From Nanobdellota archaeon (lineage in GTDB: Archaea > Nanobdellota > Nanobdellia > Pacearchaeales > GW2011-AR1): 6,890 nucleotides of DNA. The stretch lies in contig JAHJRR010000099.1 in the NCBI GenBank assembly GCA_018830685.1, positions 1 through 6,890 of the forward strand. The letters run 5' to 3'. The translations under genes were made by a program, and so were the position numbers. A model generated the notes under the pieces. That model was not told the origin of the DNA, did not search any database, and worked only from the letters and a program-made list of their open reading frames with translations. Below, one piece after another: positions 1 through 6,530 of this stretch. The number at the start of each line of letters is the position of its first letter. The stretch's first letter is position 1.

Positions 1-1445
1 GTTATTTTAGTTTCTGTTGGTTTGTCTCTTAAAATATCTTTTGCGATGTCTTTCACCCATTTATCTCGGTCTCTTTTAGCGAATGTTTCTAGGATTTCTT
101 TACTTAGTTCTGGATTATAAGAGAACTCTGATTCGTATGAACCTAGGGTGTATGTTACTATTAAGAATCCGTTTTTTGACACGGCGTTTTTTGTTTTAAT
201 TGAATTGTTACCAAAGTTTGCTTCCAAAGCTTTTCTTTCTTCGGGTGTTAGTTCAGCTATCTCATTCAGGTAGGGAGCAGTTTCATTTGTTGATTCTTCT
301 GAAACTATCTTGTCTATTATCTCCATCGTGCTAATATTGAGTGTTATGGATGAAGTCTCAAAACCGTTTGCTTCAAGAAGCTTTATTTTTAGAAGCCCTT
401 CTTCAAGAGTGAGATTTAGTTTTGTTAGATCTATGATTATTTTTTCTCTAGCGTATTCTGTTGAGATTATTATCTTTTGATTATTTATTTGTGTTTTTAG
501 GACGTTTTCGTTTAGTTTTTCAATATCTGTTCTGACACTTCCTTTGTCAATTCCATTGAATTTTTCATTGTTTTTTAGTTTGTAAGAGAAGATTTTTCCT
601 TTTGTTATACTGCCTGAAATCATTTTTATTCCTCCAGAGATTGCCCCTCCTGTTATTGGTGCCCCTTCTTCTGAGTCGCTGTCTACTAAAACTTCATTAG
701 AATCTTCTTCAGTAGAGCTTGTAGAATCATCAGTAGTTTCTGTGCCTGAATCCTCGGGATTTGTAGTATCTACCGAATCCTCTGTTCCATTTGTGTTACT
801 CTCTGAGTTGTCTTCTGTGCTATTTATAGAGTTATCAATCTCATTTCCGGTGTCTTCTTCGTCAGATGTTGAATTATCTTTTGTGATATACGTTTCGTTC
901 CCAAGATTCGTATCTGTTGAGTTATTTTCTACAGTTTGATTTGTGAGTATTTCAGTCTCATTGTTTAGATTATCTGTGGGAGTTGGTTCGAAGCTATCCT
1001 TTGAATCTTCTGTTTTAATGGGTAAATCTTTTTGATCTGTTAATATTATTAGATTGAAGTAAACTTCTGGATAGAGGAAAGATTCTAAACCTGTTTCAAA
1101 AACCGTTTTTCCGTTGTTTTCAAAAACTAGTCTTGATGAGTTTGTTAGTTCGTTTTGATGTGAAAGGATTAATTGTCCACTTATGATTCCTTCAGAATAT
1201 TCTGCATCGATATCCATCACAGCTCTTCCCGTGAAGACGTTTTCTATGTTGAATGCTAGGTATGTTATTGCGATTAATGCCAGCAATCCTACAAATGCGA
1301 GCGAGATTTTTTTGTAGCTTGGTTTGTATGCTTTTTTGGAGGTTCCATGATATTCAGAAATAACCTTTCCATCCTCTCTACGACTATGATAAATGTAAGG
1401 ACCGTAAATCTTACCGCCTCTTTTTATGTATTTTTTATACGCCAT
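1..1445 (-). CDS. Membrane-anchored surface protein with sequon-rich stalk (3' end cut by window)
   Basis: An open frame runs from an ATG at 1445 to the window edge without a stop, giving at least 481 residues. I recognise no enzyme. Residues 1-34 are a basic cytosolic segment with the pattern GGKIYGPY, common in my memory of DPANN membrane proteins. Residues 47-65 form one membrane helix, followed directly by FTGRAV (71-76). Residues about 142-260 are low complexity, rich in Ser, Thr, Asn, Asp and Glu, with at least eight N-x-S/T sequons, so they look like a glycosylated extracellular stalk. Residues 264-269 (ITGGAI) repeat the TG-x-A motif at the end of the stalk. Residues 273-481 look folded, with alternating charged and beta-rich stretches, identity unknown. 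The likely topology is N-terminus in the cytosol and bulk outside. A TATA-like box lies 38 bases upstream, leaving a leader of about 12 bases. The gene is divergent from the lipoprotein gene. The frame is certain; the function is not. Confidence 0.85.
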   Translation of the reverse strand, partial: MAYKKYIKRGGKIYGPYIYHSRREDGKVISEYHGTSKKAYKPSYKKISLAFVGLLALIAITYLAFNIENVFTGRAVMDIDAEYSEGIISGQLILSHQNELTNSSRLVFENNGKTVFETGLESFLYPEVYFNLIILTDQKDLPIKTEDSKDSFEPTPTDNLNNETEILTNQTVENNSTDTNLGNETYITKDNSTSDEEDTGNEIDNSINSTEDNSESNTNGTEDSVDTTNPEDSGTETTDDSTSSTEEDSNEVLVDSDSEEGAPITGGAISGGIKMISGSITKGKIFSYKLKNNEKFNGIDKGSVRTDIEKLNENVLKTQINNQKIIISTEYAREKIIIDLTKLNLTLEEGLLKIKLLEANGFETSSITLNISTMEIIDKIVSEESTNETAPYLNEIAELTPEERKALEANFGNNSIKTKNAVSKNGFLIVTYTLGSYESEFSYNPELSKEILETFAKRDRDKWVKDIAKDILRDKPTETKI

Positions 1446-1478
1446 TATGTAGGGTAACAGCTATTTGAACCAAAAATG

Positions 1479-1487
1479 ATATTTAAA
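1479..1487 (-). promoter_or_regulatory. TATA box for the minus-strand surface protein
   Basis: The minus strand reads TTTAAATAT, centred 38 bases before the ATG at 1445. With the usual archaeal distance of about 26 bases from TATA centre to transcription start, the leader would be about 12 bases. Inference from position and composition. Confidence 0.5.
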
Positions 1488-1494
1488 CTTTCTT

Positions 1495-1507
1495 ATCTTC
1501 GGAAGAT
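1495..1507. promoter_or_regulatory. Small palindrome between divergent promoters, possible operator
   Basis: ATCTTC-G-GAAGAT is a perfect 6-bp inverted repeat around one central base. It lies immediately upstream of, and shares its last base with, the TATA box at 1507-1514, so it covers the TFB recognition element. It could be a repressor site for the lipoprotein gene. No regulator is known for it. Confidence 0.3.
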
Positions 1508-1514
1508 TTATAAT
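1507..1514 (+). promoter_or_regulatory. TATA box of the lipoprotein gene (leaderless)
   Basis: TTTATAAT is centred about 26 bases before the ATG at 1537, which predicts transcription starting at or next to the start codon. No Shine-Dalgarno sequence precedes the ATG, which supports a leaderless mRNA and this start choice. Confidence 0.6.
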
Positions 1515-1536
1515 ATTTAGATATCTCTTTTTTGCA

Positions 1537-3894
1537 ATGGTTCTGGAAGATCTTTTCACTAAAGGGAAGAATTTTTTTAGAAGGGGATTTGTCCCTTTGC
1601 TTGCTTCATCTGCACTACTATTTTCTTGTGGGAGTGATGATAATAAGAAGCCTACGGAGCCCGTTGATGATCAACCGCGTGTTTATGAATTATCTAATGT
1701 CGAATTGAATACGTTTTCTAAAATTGAAAGGGATAAAGTGGTTTTTTCAGAACCTAGGAACTATTTTCCAGGAGATGTGATTGTTGGAGGGATTAGTGAG
1801 AAGACTCCGAATGGGATTCTTTTTGAGGTGACGGGGGTTTCACCTGATGGAACCATTGTCCATACTAAGCCTGCAAGTTTAGAGCAGGTTCTCGACACTG
1901 ATACTTTTGTGTTTAATCAGCCGATTTTGTCTAATGGAAATAATGCACCTGTGACTTCTTCGGGAAAGATTGTTAGCGTAGAATCAGAAGATTTTGAACA
2001 CTCTTATAATTTCGAGGGTGTGATTCTAGCAGAGAACTCTCCTGGAGGGAGATTGGTTTTAGATGGAAGTCTTTCTTTTAATCTTGTTCCAGATATTGAA
2101 GCTGTATGGAAGGATAGATACATAAAGGCCCAAATTAATCTTGAACAGGGAGTTGATCTTAGACTTGTTTCTGATTTGGATTTTAAAATAAACGATTTTC
2201 AGAAGTCATATCCTCTTTTGAATCTTGCCCCTATTCCTCTTGTAGGTCTCGTTGTTCTTACGCCTTCTATAGATATTGTTGTTGGAGTTCTTTCTGGATT
2301 GTCTACAGATTTGAAGGCTAATCTTTTTCAAAGGGCAAATTTAACGCCAGGTCTAGTTTATGTTAATGGTAATTGGAAGAATATTACTGGTTTTGAAAAT
2401 CAGTTTGGATTCTCTGTTGATAAAGTAATGAGTTCTCTTGAGGTTGAAGTTTATGCCGGACCTTATATTAAATTTCACATTAATGATTATGGACTTTTAC
2501 TCCCTGCTGTTCAGGGAGGAATAAGTGGGAACATTCAGTTTGAATCTGAACTTGATAATTGGAGTTTCTGGGGTGGTTTGGCTGCTAATATTGGGGTGGA
2601 TCCTAGCAGGTTCTTTGAACTTTTTGTTTCTCCCTATAATAAGAAAGTTTTGGAAAAGAAAGAACTTTTGGCAGAAGGAGGGTTTGGGAAGAATCTTTCT
2701 TATACAGAAGGGAGTGTAGCTAGTGGAGGCGTTGGTGGAGGAAGAGACAATACAATAAAGCCTCTTGTTGAAACTTGCCAAAGATGGTGTATACAAGAGA
2801 AAATAAATTCATGGTGTGACTTTGAACTGAAAGCATCTGAGACTTTAAGTGGGACCTGTAACGCATTTGCTAAAAGCATTCTTTATTCCGATGTTGGAGT
2901 AAACGATTGCTCAACGATAGATTGTAATAACAGACCTGAAGAAGATTGGTCTTGTTCAGGATTAGGCGGAGTTTGGGAAGCTCCATCAATTACAGGAGAG
3001 TGTGAAGAAAAAGGACTCGCTAAAAGATTCATTCAAGAAGAAGCTACCGACAGCCCTCCACTCGAGGACCAAATTTGTTGCACAGAACCCATATTATCGG
3101 ATTCGCAAGATAACTTGATTGTTGTCTTACCTGGAAATGTTAATATGGATTTCATATACGTTTCTTCCGGCAGATTTTTAATGGGTTCTCCTGATTCTGA
3201 TGAGATGGCCAATAAAATTGAGATGCCTCAGCATGAAGTAACTATTAGTGAAGGATTTTATTTAAGTAAATATGAAGTAACGCAGAAGCAGTGGATGGGT
3301 GTTATGAAAAAGAGGGTTTGGGATAGTGGATTGAATTCTCAATCTTTTCCTGCAATGAGTGTTACGTGGGAAGATGCACAGGATTTTATTCATGAATTAA
3401 ATCTGGCAGAAGGAGATTCTTTGTATAGATTGCCTTCGGAGGCCGAGTGGGAGTATGCTTGTCGTGCAGGTACGAAAACAAGATGGTCTTTTGGAGATGA
3501 TGAAAACAAGTTAAAAGATTATGCTTGGTATTCTTCGGGCCCTCCACGCAATATTGGAACTAAACTACCTAATCCTTGGGGTTTTTATGATATGCATGGA
3601 AATGTTAGGGAATGGGTCCAGGATTTTTTTGATGGATATATAGAAGATTCTCAAGTGGATCCACAAGGTCCTTCGACATTAGGAGATTCTTATACTAATA
3701 GAATGTGTAATACGAATAACCAATGCGTGAACTTACCTAATTTATTTAGAGTTCAAAGGAGTGGGTGTAGTTTTTTTAATGCTGAAGAGACTCGTTCCGC
3801 AAATAGATCCTCCGGGTATCAAGGACTTATTTCTGTCTTACCAGATAATGGGAGAGATGTTGGTACTGGTTTTCGTATTGTGAAGAGAAAATAA
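1537..3894 (+). CDS. Large lipoprotein with cysteine-rich linker and C-terminal FGE-like (SUMF1/C-type lectin fold) domain
   Basis: This 785-residue protein begins with a lipoprotein-type signal: RRGF at 15-18, a hydrophobic core at about 18-30 and the lipobox LFSC with Cys31, followed by a polar GSDDNKK stretch. Residues about 50-380 are beta-rich and resemble large repeat-poor domains I recall from bacterial lipoproteins (hydrophobic strands, 'GPYIKF' at 308-313, 'WGGLAANIGV' at 345-354). A Gly-rich hinge follows (397-403), then a region with ten cysteines (414-515) that is probably disulfide-bonded. Residues about 533-784 are a clear FGE-sulfatase domain: FLMGS (547-551), YLSKYEVT (575-582), RLPSEAEWEYACRAG (631-645), NPWGFYDMHGNVREW (679-693), and terminal GFR. 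In alignment to human FGE, the positions of catalytic Cys336 and Cys341 appear to be Phe and Thr, so sulfatase activation is unlikely; a structural or ligand-binding role is more plausible. Leaderless start; convergent with the pilin-like gene 25 bases downstream. Confidence 0.9.
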   Translation: MVLEDLFTKGKNFFRRGFVPLLASSALLFSCGSDDNKKPTEPVDDQPRVYELSNVELNTFSKIERDKVVFSEPRNYFPGDVIVGGISEKTPNGILFEVTGVSPDGTIVHTKPASLEQVLDTDTFVFNQPILSNGNNAPVTSSGKIVSVESEDFEHSYNFEGVILAENSPGGRLVLDGSLSFNLVPDIEAVWKDRYIKAQINLEQGVDLRLVSDLDFKINDFQKSYPLLNLAPIPLVGLVVLTPSIDIVVGVLSGLSTDLKANLFQRANLTPGLVYVNGNWKNITGFENQFGFSVDKVMSSLEVEVYAGPYIKFHINDYGLLLPAVQGGISGNIQFESELDNWSFWGGLAANIGVDPSRFFELFVSPYNKKVLEKKELLAEGGFGKNLSYTEGSVASGGVGGGRDNTIKPLVETCQRWCIQEKINSWCDFELKASETLSGTCNAFAKSILYSDVGVNDCSTIDCNNRPEEDWSCSGLGGVWEAPSITGECEEKGLAKRFIQEEATDSPPLEDQICCTEPILSDSQDNLIVVLPGNVNMDFIYVSSGRFLMGSPDSDEMANKIEMPQHEVTISEGFYLSKYEVTQKQWMGVMKKRVWDSGLNSQSFPAMSVTWEDAQDFIHELNLAEGDSLYRLPSEAEWEYACRAGTKTRWSFGDDENKLKDYAWYSSGPPRNIGTKLPNPWGFYDMHGNVREWVQDFFDGYIEDSQVDPQGPSTLGDSYTNRMCNTNNQCVNLPNLFRVQRSGCSFFNAEETRSANRSSGYQGLISVLPDNGRDVGTGFRIVKRK

Positions 3895-3908
3895 TTTTTA
3901 TAATTTTT
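3895..3908 (+). terminator. T-run terminator after the lipoprotein gene
   Basis: Two TTTTT runs (3895-3899 and 3904-3908) follow the TAA stop directly. Oligo-T tracts are the usual archaeal termination signal. They lie in the 25-bp gap between convergent genes. Confidence 0.5.
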
Positions 3909-3910
3909 CC

Positions 3911-3916
3911 AAAAAA
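3911..3916 (-). terminator. T-run terminator after the pilin-like gene
   Basis: Six A's on the plus strand give a T6 run on the minus strand, three bases past the stop of the convergent gene. It is back to back with the plus-strand T-runs, a compact bidirectional terminator. Confidence 0.45.
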
Positions 3917-3919
3917 GAA

Positions 3920-5014
3920 CTAACTATAATATCCCCCACACTGACTGTTATTCCAAACATTATAATTAGTTACACCTTCGATGATTCCTGATGCGGTTGC
4001 GGTGAGTCTTACATAGTATCCGGTTCCTTCTGGAACGGGTCCGTGGAAGGAGATCTGCCTGCAAATTGTAAGGCCTACGAAGCTAATCCATTTTCCTTGA
4101 AGATTCGTAACTGCTATATCTGGTATGCCTGAACTTAGTATCTGAAATGGTTCTGCGTTTGTGAAGACCTCCTCAACAGTTCCTTGGTTTGCGAATGTGT
4201 CCGCTTCACAACTGTTTACAAGACAATATTTTCCAACTTCACAACCGCCTAATACTGCGGTGCAATCTACAGATTGTCCACAGACGGTCACTAGACCACA
4301 TTGGTATGTTCCTACTGGGTCGCAAACACTTTCAACAGGGTTATAATTACATGTTTCGCTACATATTCCTTCTACGCAAGAATATCCAAATTGACAATCG
4401 TCGTCTATTATGCATTCTGCTCCTGGTGGTTCTCCAGGACTACAATCTGCAGGGCAGGTTATTTCCGTTTCAGATGCTTGGCAAGTACCATCCCCACAGA
4501 TATCCCCACCTTCCTCTCCTCCACTGGCGGGGGTTACGTTTCCGAGTGTTACAGTATGAGTTACTTCTCCGACGCTTTCTGCCCCTGAGTTTGTTAAATA
4601 TATTGGGGCAACGGATACGGTCCAACCGTCTTCTACTCCCGTTATTTCCTCAGCTGTGATTGTGAATGTTTTTTCCTCTCCTTGTAGTAGGGAAGTGGTT
4701 TTGTCTACGCTCTGACTGTTTTCTCCATCAAAGAATATGAATCTTAATCCCGTCACATCTCCCGTTCCTGTTTTCCTTCTAACGCTGATTGTGGTTGCTC
4801 CTTCTACGACTGATGCTCTTGTAATTCCTAAGTCGAGCGTAAGTCCGCTGAAACTAATTTCTTCAGAACCGCTGGAGATTACGTTTCTTAGAACGCCCCA
4901 GATGATTCCGATTGCGATAATAACGAGAAGAATTACGAGGAGCGTCGCGACGATTTCAGACAAACCTTTTTTACTTTCCAAGACTAGAAAATTTCTCTCA
5001 CCCTCTTTTTTCAT
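3920..5014 (-). CDS. Archaeal type IV pilin-like protein with cysteine-rich module
   Basis: This 364-residue protein has a class III signal: a 17-residue charged leader ending KKG, then LSEIVATLLVILLVIIAIG as the start of the hydrophobic pilin helix (18-42). The expected cut by the archaeal prepilin peptidase is after Gly17, which puts Glu20 at mature position +3. Residues about 50-160 look like a beta-sandwich pilin body. Residues 173-269 hold 16 cysteines in short modules: CGDGTCQASETEITCPADC at 173-191, then a C-x5-C-x5-C-x4-C block at 201-218. A final domain (about 275-364) holds one further pair, Cys318 and Cys359, giving 18 cysteines in all, an even number that suits full disulfide pairing outside the cell. 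It is longer than simple pilins, so it is probably a minor pilin or adhesin tip. The TATA box at 5036-5043 makes the mRNA leaderless at this ATG. Confidence 0.9.
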   Translation of the reverse strand: MKKEGERNFLVLESKKGLSEIVATLLVILLVIIAIGIIWGVLRNVISSGSEEISFSGLTLDLGITRASVVEGATTISVRRKTGTGDVTGLRFIFFDGENSQSVDKTTSLLQGEEKTFTITAEEITGVEDGWTVSVAPIYLTNSGAESVGEVTHTVTLGNVTPASGGEEGGDICGDGTCQASETEITCPADCSPGEPPGAECIIDDDCQFGYSCVEGICSETCNYNPVESVCDPVGTYQCGLVTVCGQSVDCTAVLGGCEVGKYCLVNSCEADTFANQGTVEEVFTNAEPFQILSSGIPDIAVTNLQGKWISFVGLTICRQISFHGPVPEGTGYYVRLTATASGIIEGVTNYNVWNNSQCGGYYS

Positions 5015-5035
5015 ATTTCTAATAGATTTTAGATA

Positions 5036-5043
5036 TTTATAAA
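5036..5043 (-). promoter_or_regulatory. TATA box of the pilin-like gene (leaderless)
   Basis: TTTATAAA on the minus strand, centred about 26 bases before the ATG at 5014. This predicts transcription from the start codon itself and supports the chosen start. Confidence 0.6.
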
Positions 5044-5047
5044 ACTA

Positions 5048-5060
5048 ACGCCGAATGAGA
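5048..5060 (+). repeat. Left copy of 13-bp direct repeat
   Basis: ACGCCGAATGAGA, identical to 6531-6543 and in the same orientation. It is unusually GC-rich for the surrounding intergenic DNA. It sits between the pilin-like gene's TATA box and the 3' end of the CFI-box gene. Confidence 0.7.
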
Positions 5061-5063
5061 TTG

Positions 5064-5098
5064 TCAAGTTAAAGGGAGTTAAGATACTAAGAACTTGA
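5064..5098. repeat. 7-bp inverted repeat downstream of the CFI-box gene
   Basis: TCAAGTT (5064-5070) and AACTTGA (5092-5098) are perfect complements with a 21-base loop, 3' of the CFI-box gene's stop. It could help mRNA end formation, but there is no good T-run after it, so termination is only a guess. Confidence 0.3.
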
Positions 5099-5100
5099 AA

Positions 5101-5649
5101 TCATAAGAATCTATTTCTCATTCTCATCACAGTATCCATATAATGTTTTAACGCTCCTTCATTATTTCCCTCCAATATCATCCTAACAGCAGTTGCAATA
5201 TCCCTATCAAAAATTTCAGCAAATATATCTTGGGCATTTGGTTCCCTATTAATCGCTTTTACAATATTAGGAGCACTAGAATAATAAGCTTGAATGAGAG
5301 AACTTCCTTCCAGTTGATTAGCTAAGTATCCATCTCTAAAATTTCTTAATGTTTGCAACTCTAAACAATCATCTGGTAGGTCTTTTGCCCCAACACAAGC
5401 TGTTGTAATATAACACCCAACCCTATCACTCATATGATCCATGTTTGCTTCATAGTATTCTGCCTTTCTTTGATGTTTTTCAGCATCTCCAATTAATCCA
5501 TTTTCTCTATATGCTCTTTCTAAGCTCCTTCCTATTTTTGCCCTTCTTATATAGGCTTCCCTTGTGGAGATTTCTTCTCCTGTTTCTGAGTCGAAATAAT
5601 GTACCGTGAATCCCCCATCTCTCTCAATTACATGACCTTTTCTTTCCAT
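5101..5649 (-). CDS. CFI-box domain protein, function unknown
   Basis: This 182-residue protein has no signal peptide and no membrane segment. Residues 1-76 are charged and partly helical (EKHQRKAEYYEANMDHMSD at 57-75). At 79-130 lies a clear CFI-box signature: CYITTAC (79-85), LPDDC (91-95), LRNFRDGYL (101-109), YY (122-123) and a following Pro127. This matches the pattern I know as the CFI-box (CFIATAAYG...LRxFRDxxL...YYxxSP), found widely in bacteria and often near a C-terminus, with no established biochemistry. Here it sits mid-protein, with about 50 helical residues after it. Three cysteines (79, 85, 95) could bind metal or be modified; that is inference. The ATG is preceded by AAAGGAG with 12-base spacing. 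It is divergent from the TrmB-like regulator, with shared control DNA, so it is a likely target of that regulator. Confidence 0.85.
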   Translation of the reverse strand: MERKGHVIERDGGFTVHYFDSETGEEISTREAYIRRAKIGRSLERAYRENGLIGDAEKHQRKAEYYEANMDHMSDRVGCYITTACVGAKDLPDDCLELQTLRNFRDGYLANQLEGSSLIQAYYSSAPNIVKAINREPNAQDIFAEIFDRDIATAVRMILEGNNEGALKHYMDTVMRMRNRFL

Positions 5650-5661
5650 TTTTAGTCTAAA

Positions 5662-5668
5662 CTCCTTT
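5662..5668 (-). promoter_or_regulatory. Shine-Dalgarno-like site of the CFI-box gene
   Basis: The minus strand reads AAAGGAG, 12 bases before the ATG. It is unusual in this window, where the other genes appear leaderless or nearly so. The predicted transcription start (about 5668) just includes it. Confidence 0.4.
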
Positions 5669-5690
5669 ATAGTAATCTCAAAATTTCACA

Positions 5691-5697
5691 ATATAAA
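5691..5697 (-). promoter_or_regulatory. TATA box of the CFI-box gene
   Basis: TTTATAT on the minus strand, three bases beyond one arm of the inverted repeat at 5701-5722. The predicted start near 5668 leaves a leader of about 19 bases. Confidence 0.55.
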
Positions 5698-5700
5698 TCT

Positions 5701-5722
5701 TTGTTGTAACTAAAAACAACAA
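5701..5722. promoter_or_regulatory. Inverted-repeat operator shared by two divergent promoters
   Basis: TTGTTGT (5701-5707) and ACAACAA (5716-5722) are perfect 7-bp arms with an 8-base spacer. The arm ends lie three bases from the minus-strand TATA box and two bases from the plus-strand one, so each arm covers the TFB recognition element of one promoter. A dimeric factor bound here would block both promoters. The divergent TrmB-like protein is the obvious candidate (inference). Confidence 0.6.
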
Positions 5723-5724
5723 CA

Positions 5725-5732
5725 TTTATAAA
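5725..5732 (+). promoter_or_regulatory. TATA box of the TrmB-like gene (leaderless)
   Basis: TTTATAAA is centred about 26 bases before the ATG at 5755, so transcription should begin at the start codon. No Shine-Dalgarno site precedes this ATG. Confidence 0.6.
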
Positions 5733-5754
5733 GGAATAGTTATCAATTAATATA

Positions 5755-6471
5755 ATGGAACTAATAAAAAAACTTGAAGAAGCTGGATTAAGCAATAAAG
5801 AATCAGAAGTTTACATTGCTTTATTAAAAAACAGTCCAATTAGTGGAGGAAATTTAGCAAAACTACTGAATATGGATAGAACCCATACTTACAATATTTT
5901 AAGAAACCTAATTAACAAAGGATTAGCGAGCCATATCATTAAAGAGAAAAAAACATTATTTCAAACAACATCGCCAAAAAATCTTTTAAATCAAATACAA
6001 AAAAGAGAACAAATAATCAAATCAATAATTCCAGATTTATCATCCTTAGAAAAAGAAAAACCAAAAAGATCTATAGTAAGCATATTAGAAGGAAAATCAG
6101 GATTAAGAACAACTGCTAGAATGCTTTTAGAATCTAAAACTAAAGAAATAATGGTTTATGGGGGAACTGGAAAAAGTTATGATGCATTAGAATATGAATT
6201 GCCTCATATAGCAAAAAAAACTGGGTTGTTAAAGATGAAAGGGAGAATTATTACAAGTGAAGAATTAAGAAAACATCCTTTTACAAAATTACCTAATTTT
6301 AAGGTAAAGTACATTGAAGAATTAACACCTTCTTCTACAATGATTTTTGGGGATAAAGTATCAATTAATGTATTTGAAGAAAAACTTTTCGTGATAATAA
6401 TAGAAAATAAATTCGTTGTAGATAGTTATAAAAAATATTTTGAATATTTATGGAAAGTATCTAAAGATTAG
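5755..6471 (+). CDS. TrmB-family transcriptional regulator
   Basis: This 238-residue cytosolic protein has the TrmB layout. Residues 1-75 are a winged helix-turn-helix: LEEAGLSNKESEVYIALLK (7-25), then a recognition region around LAKLLNMDRTHTYNILRNL (34-52) and the wing. A short coiled linker follows (about 78-103). Residues about 105-235 are a ligand/dimer domain of the kind seen in many short archaeal TrmB proteins: an ILEGKSGLR stretch, EIMVYGGTG, and the closing pattern STMIFGDKVSINVFEEKL then YKKYFEYLWK. It lacks the long sugar-binding C-terminal part of Thermococcus TrmB (about 340 residues), so the ligand cannot be named. It probably represses by covering promoter elements. The inverted repeat at 5701-5722 suggests autoregulation and control of the divergent CFI-box gene. 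Codons are strongly A-ending (Lys almost always AAA, Leu mostly TTA), unlike the surface genes to the left. Confidence 0.92.
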   Translation: MELIKKLEEAGLSNKESEVYIALLKNSPISGGNLAKLLNMDRTHTYNILRNLINKGLASHIIKEKKTLFQTTSPKNLLNQIQKREQIIKSIIPDLSSLEKEKPKRSIVSILEGKSGLRTTARMLLESKTKEIMVYGGTGKSYDALEYELPHIAKKTGLLKMKGRIITSEELRKHPFTKLPNFKVKYIEELTPSSTMIFGDKVSINVFEEKLFVIIIENKFVVDSYKKYFEYLWKVSKD

Positions 6472-6491
6472 TTTTGACTTATTTTGATTAA

Positions 6492-6498
6492 TTTTTTT
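6492..6498 (+). terminator. T7 run after the TrmB-like gene
   Basis: Seven consecutive T's start 20 bases past the TAG stop, in a T-rich stretch; a typical archaeal intrinsic terminator. Confidence 0.5.
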
Positions 6499-6530
6499 AT
6501 TCAGAATAACTCCCGCTTACTTAACAACAC

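Noticed and set aside
742..939. A 65-residue plus-strand open frame rich in Ser, Val and Phe
   Set aside because: It is antisense to the low-complexity stalk of the minus-strand surface protein; repetitive Ser/Thr/Glu/Asp codons create open frames on the other strand, and no promoter precedes it.
2497..2796. Overlapping frames on both strands inside the lipoprotein gene
   Set aside because: Shadows of the 785-residue frame, which has an unbroken domain order across this region.
4189..4659. Long plus-strand frames opposite the pilin-like gene (also 4161-4346, 4301-4588, 4737-5042)
   Set aside because: They overlap a gene with a clear pilin signal and ordered cysteine modules; their translations have no recognisable domain and no promoter.
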